Both the position numbers and the translations under genes were made by a program. The notes under the pieces were generated by a model. That model had not been told where the DNA came from, did not search any database, and saw only the letters and a program-made list of their open reading frames with translations. Shown here piece by piece: positions 5,196 to 7,525 of a stretch of DNA of 7,525 nucleotides. This stretch comes from RGIG5579 sp045601445 (GTDB lineage Bacteria > Bacillota > Clostridia > Oscillospirales > SIG627), in NCBI GenBank assembly GCA_045601445.1, contig JAZRZQ010000018.1, forward strand, positions 1-7,525. Direction: 5' to 3'. Numbering within the stretch: the stretch's first letter is position 1; every line of letters starts with the position of its first letter.

Positions 5196-5927
5196 ATGAA
5201 ACTGGTCATTATTCGTCACGCTGAGCCCGATTATGAAAACGATTCTCTGACGCAAAAGGGGGACGTCGAGGCGACGCTTCTCGCAAAATGGCTCAAGGGG
5301 AAAAAGATCGACGCCGTTTATTCCTCGCCGCTTGGAAGAGCTCACAGGACGTGCATGTTTTCCCAAAAGGTGTGCGGCTTTGATTTTGAAATTATGCCGT
5401 GGATGAGAGAATTTGATGCGTTCGGGACAGATCCGGACGGAAGCAAAAGAAAGTACGTTTGGGATCTTTTGCCTTCTTATTTTACCGGACACCCCCTTTT
5501 GTACGATCGTGAGCATTGGATGGAGGATGAGCTGTTTGTCGGCTCGGATATACGCGAAAAATTTTCTGCCGTTAAAGAGGGCTTTTACGCTCTTCTGAAA
5601 AAGCACGGCTACGAAAAAGAAGAGGGAAGCGAAGGAATGTTCCGCGTTATTCGCTCCAACCGCGATACCGTGGTTTTGTTTTGCCACTACGGCATTTTGT
5701 GTGTGATGTTGTCGGCTTTGACCGGCTATTCACCCTACGTATTCTGGCAGCATTTTTGTGCATTACCTTCTTCGGTAACGACGATTGTGACCGAGGAGAG
5801 GGAAGAGGGTAAGGCTGTTTTTCGTTGTTTGGGTTTCGGAACGCTGGACCACTTGGCACTTGGAGGCGAAGAAGCTTCGTTCCATGCCCGCTTCTGCGAA
5901 ACCTTTGATTCCGACGAACGGCATTGA
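5196..5927 (+). CDS. histidine phosphatase family protein
   Basis: A cytosolic phosphatase of the phosphoglycerate mutase-like superfamily, acting through a phosphohistidine intermediate. The N-terminal RHAEP (R7, H8) carries the nucleophile, SSPLGRAHRT gives the phosphate-binding R48, E72 in WMREFD is in place for the general acid, and H164 in FCHYG is the second catalytic histidine, so all expected catalytic residues are seen. The 243-aa length is normal. ATG 5196 follows AAGGAG (5181-5186) with 9-base spacing. The gene lies 32 bp after the flavoprotein gene and probably shares its transcript; a promoter for the next gene lies downstream. The substrate cannot be told from the sequence; candidates range from sugar phosphates to nucleotide or cobamide precursors, and nothing nearby chooses between them. 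Confidence 0.9.
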   Translation: MKLVIIRHAEPDYENDSLTQKGDVEATLLAKWLKGKKIDAVYSSPLGRAHRTCMFSQKVCGFDFEIMPWMREFDAFGTDPDGSKRKYVWDLLPSYFTGHPLLYDREHWMEDELFVGSDIREKFSAVKEGFYALLKKHGYEKEEGSEGMFRVIRSNRDTVVLFCHYGILCVMLSALTGYSPYVFWQHFCALPSSVTTIVTEEREEGKAVFRCLGFGTLDHLALGGEEASFHARFCETFDSDERH

Positions 5928-5961
5928 TCGGAAAAGTTTGCGGTATAATTTTGAATTTTTC

Positions 5962-5990
5962 TTGATTTCCGAATAAACGGGTGTTATAAT
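5962..5990 (+). promoter_or_regulatory. extended -10 promoter for the ECF/CoaX operon
   Basis: TTGATT (5962-5967) and a perfect TATAAT (5985-5990) are spaced by 17 bp, and TG at 5982-5983 one base before the -10 box makes it an extended -10 promoter. Start of transcription is expected near 5997, about 45 bases before the ATG at 6042. A second TATAAT at 5944-5949 has no -35 box at a good distance. Confidence 0.8.
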
Positions 5991-6004
5991 TGCGGTGCAC
6001 TATA

Positions 6005-6019
6005 CTTCCTTTAAGGAAG
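6005..6019 (+). promoter_or_regulatory. palindrome at the start of the ECF/CoaX leader
   Basis: CTTCCTT (6005-6011) and AAGGAAG (6013-6019) are perfect arms around one T, beginning about 8 bases after the predicted transcription start. It is placed like an operator for a repressor of the vitamin uptake operon. It may equally be chance, as the AAGGAAG arm resembles a ribosome site, though the true one is at 6028-6034. Confidence 0.35.
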
Positions 6020-6041
6020 ACAGTAGCAAGGAGGATATTTT

Positions 6042-6671
6042 ATGTCTACGCAAAAACAAAACAACATTCAAAGGCTTGTCATCATGGCTGTTATGGTTGC
6101 TCTGGTAGCTGTCCTGCAGTATTTTGGCGGCGCAATCGCAATTCCCGGCACGGGACTTTCCATCTCTTTGACGCTCGTTCCGATCGTTCTGGGCGCCATT
6201 CTGTACGGTCCTGCTTTCGGCGGCGTTTTGGGCTTTGTCTTCGGACTGATGGTTTCCATTTCCGTGCTTCAGGGAGCGGCAGGCCCCCTCGCGGCAAGCA
6301 TGTTCTATGAAAGACCGATTTTGACGATCTTTCTTTGTCTTTTGAAGGGAGCGGCAAGCGGCTTTGTTTCGGGATTGCTTGCCAAGGCCTTGATGAAAAA
6401 GCATTTTACGCTCGGCGTTCTGTCGGCTGCGATGATCGCTCCTGTCGTTAATACCGGTATCTTTTGCCTCGGCCTTGCGGTCTTCTATCGCGAAATCGCG
6501 TTGCAAGCCGCTGCCGGCGCATCTTTGCTCGCTTTTCTGTTTGTCGCCATCGTCGGAGTGAATTTTGTTCTGGAGTTTGCGGTCAACGTCATCTGCGCGC
6601 CGGTTCTCGTTCGTATCATTTCTGCCTTGAAAAAAAGCGGTATCCTGAAGCTTGATTTCGGTGCCGTATGA
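6042..6671 (+). CDS. ECF transporter S component, probably for pantothenate or a related vitamin
   Basis: Integral membrane substrate-binding subunit of an energy-coupling factor transporter, which works with the shared EcfA/A'/T module encoded elsewhere. The 209-aa protein has about six hydrophobic helices: near 11-28, 42-58, 60-78, 92-115, 125-148 and 160-192. The first helix (RLVIMAVMVALVAVLQ) has the alanine-rich small-residue face typical of S components for docking to EcfT, and the last holds the NFVLEFAVN motif seen in many of them. The AAGGAGG site (6028-6034) is 7 bases before ATG 6042. The gene overlaps the CoaX homologue by 4 bp (ATGA), which suggests pantothenate or a similar compound as substrate. 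This substrate is inferred from the neighbour only; no binding-site residue proves it. Confidence 0.85.
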   Translation: MSTQKQNNIQRLVIMAVMVALVAVLQYFGGAIAIPGTGLSISLTLVPIVLGAILYGPAFGGVLGFVFGLMVSISVLQGAAGPLAASMFYERPILTIFLCLLKGAASGFVSGLLAKALMKKHFTLGVLSAAMIAPVVNTGIFCLGLAVFYREIALQAAAGASLLAFLFVAIVGVNFVLEFAVNVICAPVLVRIISALKKSGILKLDFGAV

Positions 6672-7441
6672 TTCTTGCGCTTCATATCGGAAACACAAGA
6701 ACCGTTTTCGCGGCGTTTCGCGGAGGTGAGCCCGTCGGTGGGATTCTTTCCTTTTCGACGGATATCAGAGAAACCTCGCTCGGCTACGCGGCAAGGATTC
6801 GTCAAGTTCTCGATCTTGTCGGCGTTTCCGCTTCCGATCTGACGGGAACTGTGCTTTCCTGCGTTGTTCCGCCCCTTGTGCCCGTTGCCAAAAAAGCCCT
6901 GTTTTTTTTGACGCAGACTGAGCCCGTTTGCGTTGGTGCAGGGGTCAAAACGGGACTTCGAATGGGCATTGACGATCCTGGCACGGTCGGCTCCGATCTT
7001 GTCGGTGTTTCCGTGGCAGCCAAGGAGGGCTATCCGCTTCCTTGTGTTGTGATTGATTTTGAAACGGCAATTACCTTTACTTGCTTGAATGCCTCGGGGC
7101 ATTACGTAGGCGGAGCGTTTCTTCCCGGTGTCGAAATGTCCCTGAACGCGCTGGCCTCCCAAGCATCTCTTCTTCCGGGAGTGGAATTGATCGCTCCCAA
7201 AAAAGCGATCGGAACATCAACGGTCGAGTGTATGAGGTCGGGCGTTTTGTTCGGCACGGCGGGAGCGATCGACGGTATGCTCGATCGGATCGAACGTGAG
7301 CTCGGAGAAGAGATCAAAAGCGTTGTATTTACCGGAGAGCTTGGCTCTCAGGTGCGCTTTCACTGTACGCGAAGCGGTATTTTTGATCCTTTATTGCTCT
7401 TAAAGGGGCTTCTTATCATTTATCGCAAGAACAAAAAATAA
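6668..7441 (+). CDS. CoaX-like type III pantothenate kinase homologue with altered active site
   Basis: A homologue of CoaX, the kinase that phosphorylates pantothenate in the first step of coenzyme A synthesis, with an ASKHA fold. Fold and length (257 aa) fit well: IGNT (7-10), GSD (108-110), GGAFLPG (148-154), the IGTSTVECMRSGVLFG block (181-196), and the C-terminal GLLIIYRKN. Motif residues differ from canonical CoaX: H6 replaces the Asp before xGNT, L111 replaces Arg in GADR, DFETAITFT replaces DFGTATTFD (E132, I135, T138), and TGE (222-224) replaces TGG. D110, the counterpart of the proposed catalytic base, is kept. Kinase activity is therefore doubtful; it may bind a ligand or act as a sensor. 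The ATG overlaps the ECF stop, giving translational coupling. A strong terminator follows 3 bp after the stop. The gene symbol is withheld because activity is unsure. Confidence 0.85.
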   Translation: MILALHIGNTRTVFAAFRGGEPVGGILSFSTDIRETSLGYAARIRQVLDLVGVSASDLTGTVLSCVVPPLVPVAKKALFFLTQTEPVCVGAGVKTGLRMGIDDPGTVGSDLVGVSVAAKEGYPLPCVVIDFETAITFTCLNASGHYVGGAFLPGVEMSLNALASQASLLPGVELIAPKKAIGTSTVECMRSGVLFGTAGAIDGMLDRIERELGEEIKSVVFTGELGSQVRFHCTRSGIFDPLLLLKGLLIIYRKNKK

Positions 7442-7444
7442 CGC

Positions 7445-7478
7445 AAAAAAACTCGCACGGATTTCGTGCGAGTTTTTT
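7445..7478 (+). terminator. strong terminator after the CoaX homologue
   Basis: A 9-bp perfect stem (7451-7459, 7465-7473) with a GATTT loop is flanked by A residues upstream and by further T residues downstream, so the total pairing can extend to about 14 bp. The A and T tracts on both sides mean it could act in both directions. It closes the ECF/CoaX transcript. Confidence 0.92.
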
Positions 7479-7486
7479 GCCTTGGT

Positions 7487-7525
7487 GCCTTAAGGCGTGG
7501 AAAACAACCCCCAGTTCTACTGGGG
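7487..7525. repeat. palindrome plus hairpin at the window edge, possible mobile element end
   Basis: GCCTTAAGGC (7487-7496) is a perfect 10-bp palindrome. Thirteen bases on, CCCCAGT (7509-7515) and ACTGGGG (7519-7525) form a 7-bp hairpin around TCT, cut by the window end. A hairpin behind a short single-stranded-looking spacer just past a terminator resembles the subterminal hairpins of IS200/IS605-type elements or a dispersed palindromic repeat. No transposase is visible here, so this is suggestive only. Confidence 0.35.

Noticed and set aside
6000..7162. Leftward open frames of 232 and 225 codons opposite the ECF and CoaX genes
   Set aside because: Their composition is that of reverse-complement shadows (many R, K, N, Q, S) and the + strand genes are well supported by motifs, ribosome sites and a promoter.

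Overview
The window looks like a piece of chromosome from a Firmicute of the class Clostridia, probably a gut anaerobe. The reasons are strong AAGGAG-type ribosome binding sites, an ECF vitamin transporter subunit, a CoaX-type pantothenate kinase homologue, a COG2509-type flavoprotein and mobile genes of clostridial type. No species can be named from the sequence alone.

Left part (1 to about 3400) is accessory DNA, visibly richer in A+T than the right part. It begins with a possible gene 3' end and a strong terminator. A rightward HUH endonuclease of the rolling-circle replication type (rep, 260-1060) then faces a leftward group. That group is a possible small ORF (61 codons), a MobV-family relaxase (428 aa) and a 166-aa coiled-coil protein. 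The last two genes converge on rep with a 12-bp overlap, and the group's intrinsic terminator lies inside the last codons of rep. A divergent small gene (3081) runs rightward towards the chromosomal part. Together this is the replication and mobilization module of a small mobilizable plasmid, or of an integrated mobilizable element. No integrase lies in the window. The 2851-3036 region upstream of the relaxase has three inverted repeats and is the best candidate for the origin of transfer.

Junction (about 3250 to 3570). A perfect hairpin terminator is followed by a possible leftward ORF remnant, then a leftward tRNA-Leu(UAG) gene with encoded CCA, its own hairpin terminator and a good sigma-70-type promoter. 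The right edge of the mobile DNA probably lies near here.

Right part (3574 to 7525) is ordinary chromosome with all genes rightward. An FAD-dependent dehydrogenase-like protein is followed 32 bp later by a histidine phosphatase. Then an extended -10 promoter drives an ECF S-component gene overlapping by 4 bp with a CoaX (type III pantothenate kinase) homologue, closed by a strong terminator. The pairing suggests pantothenate or a related vitamin as the transported substrate. The CoaX homologue has substitutions in nearly every signature motif, so it may not be an active kinase. The last bases hold a palindrome and a hairpin that may be the edge of another element.

Most notable points: the eroded CoaX paired with a transporter; a 44-residue ungapped block shared by the relaxase tail and the neighbouring 166-aa protein; and the compact convergent arrangement with a terminator embedded in rep.
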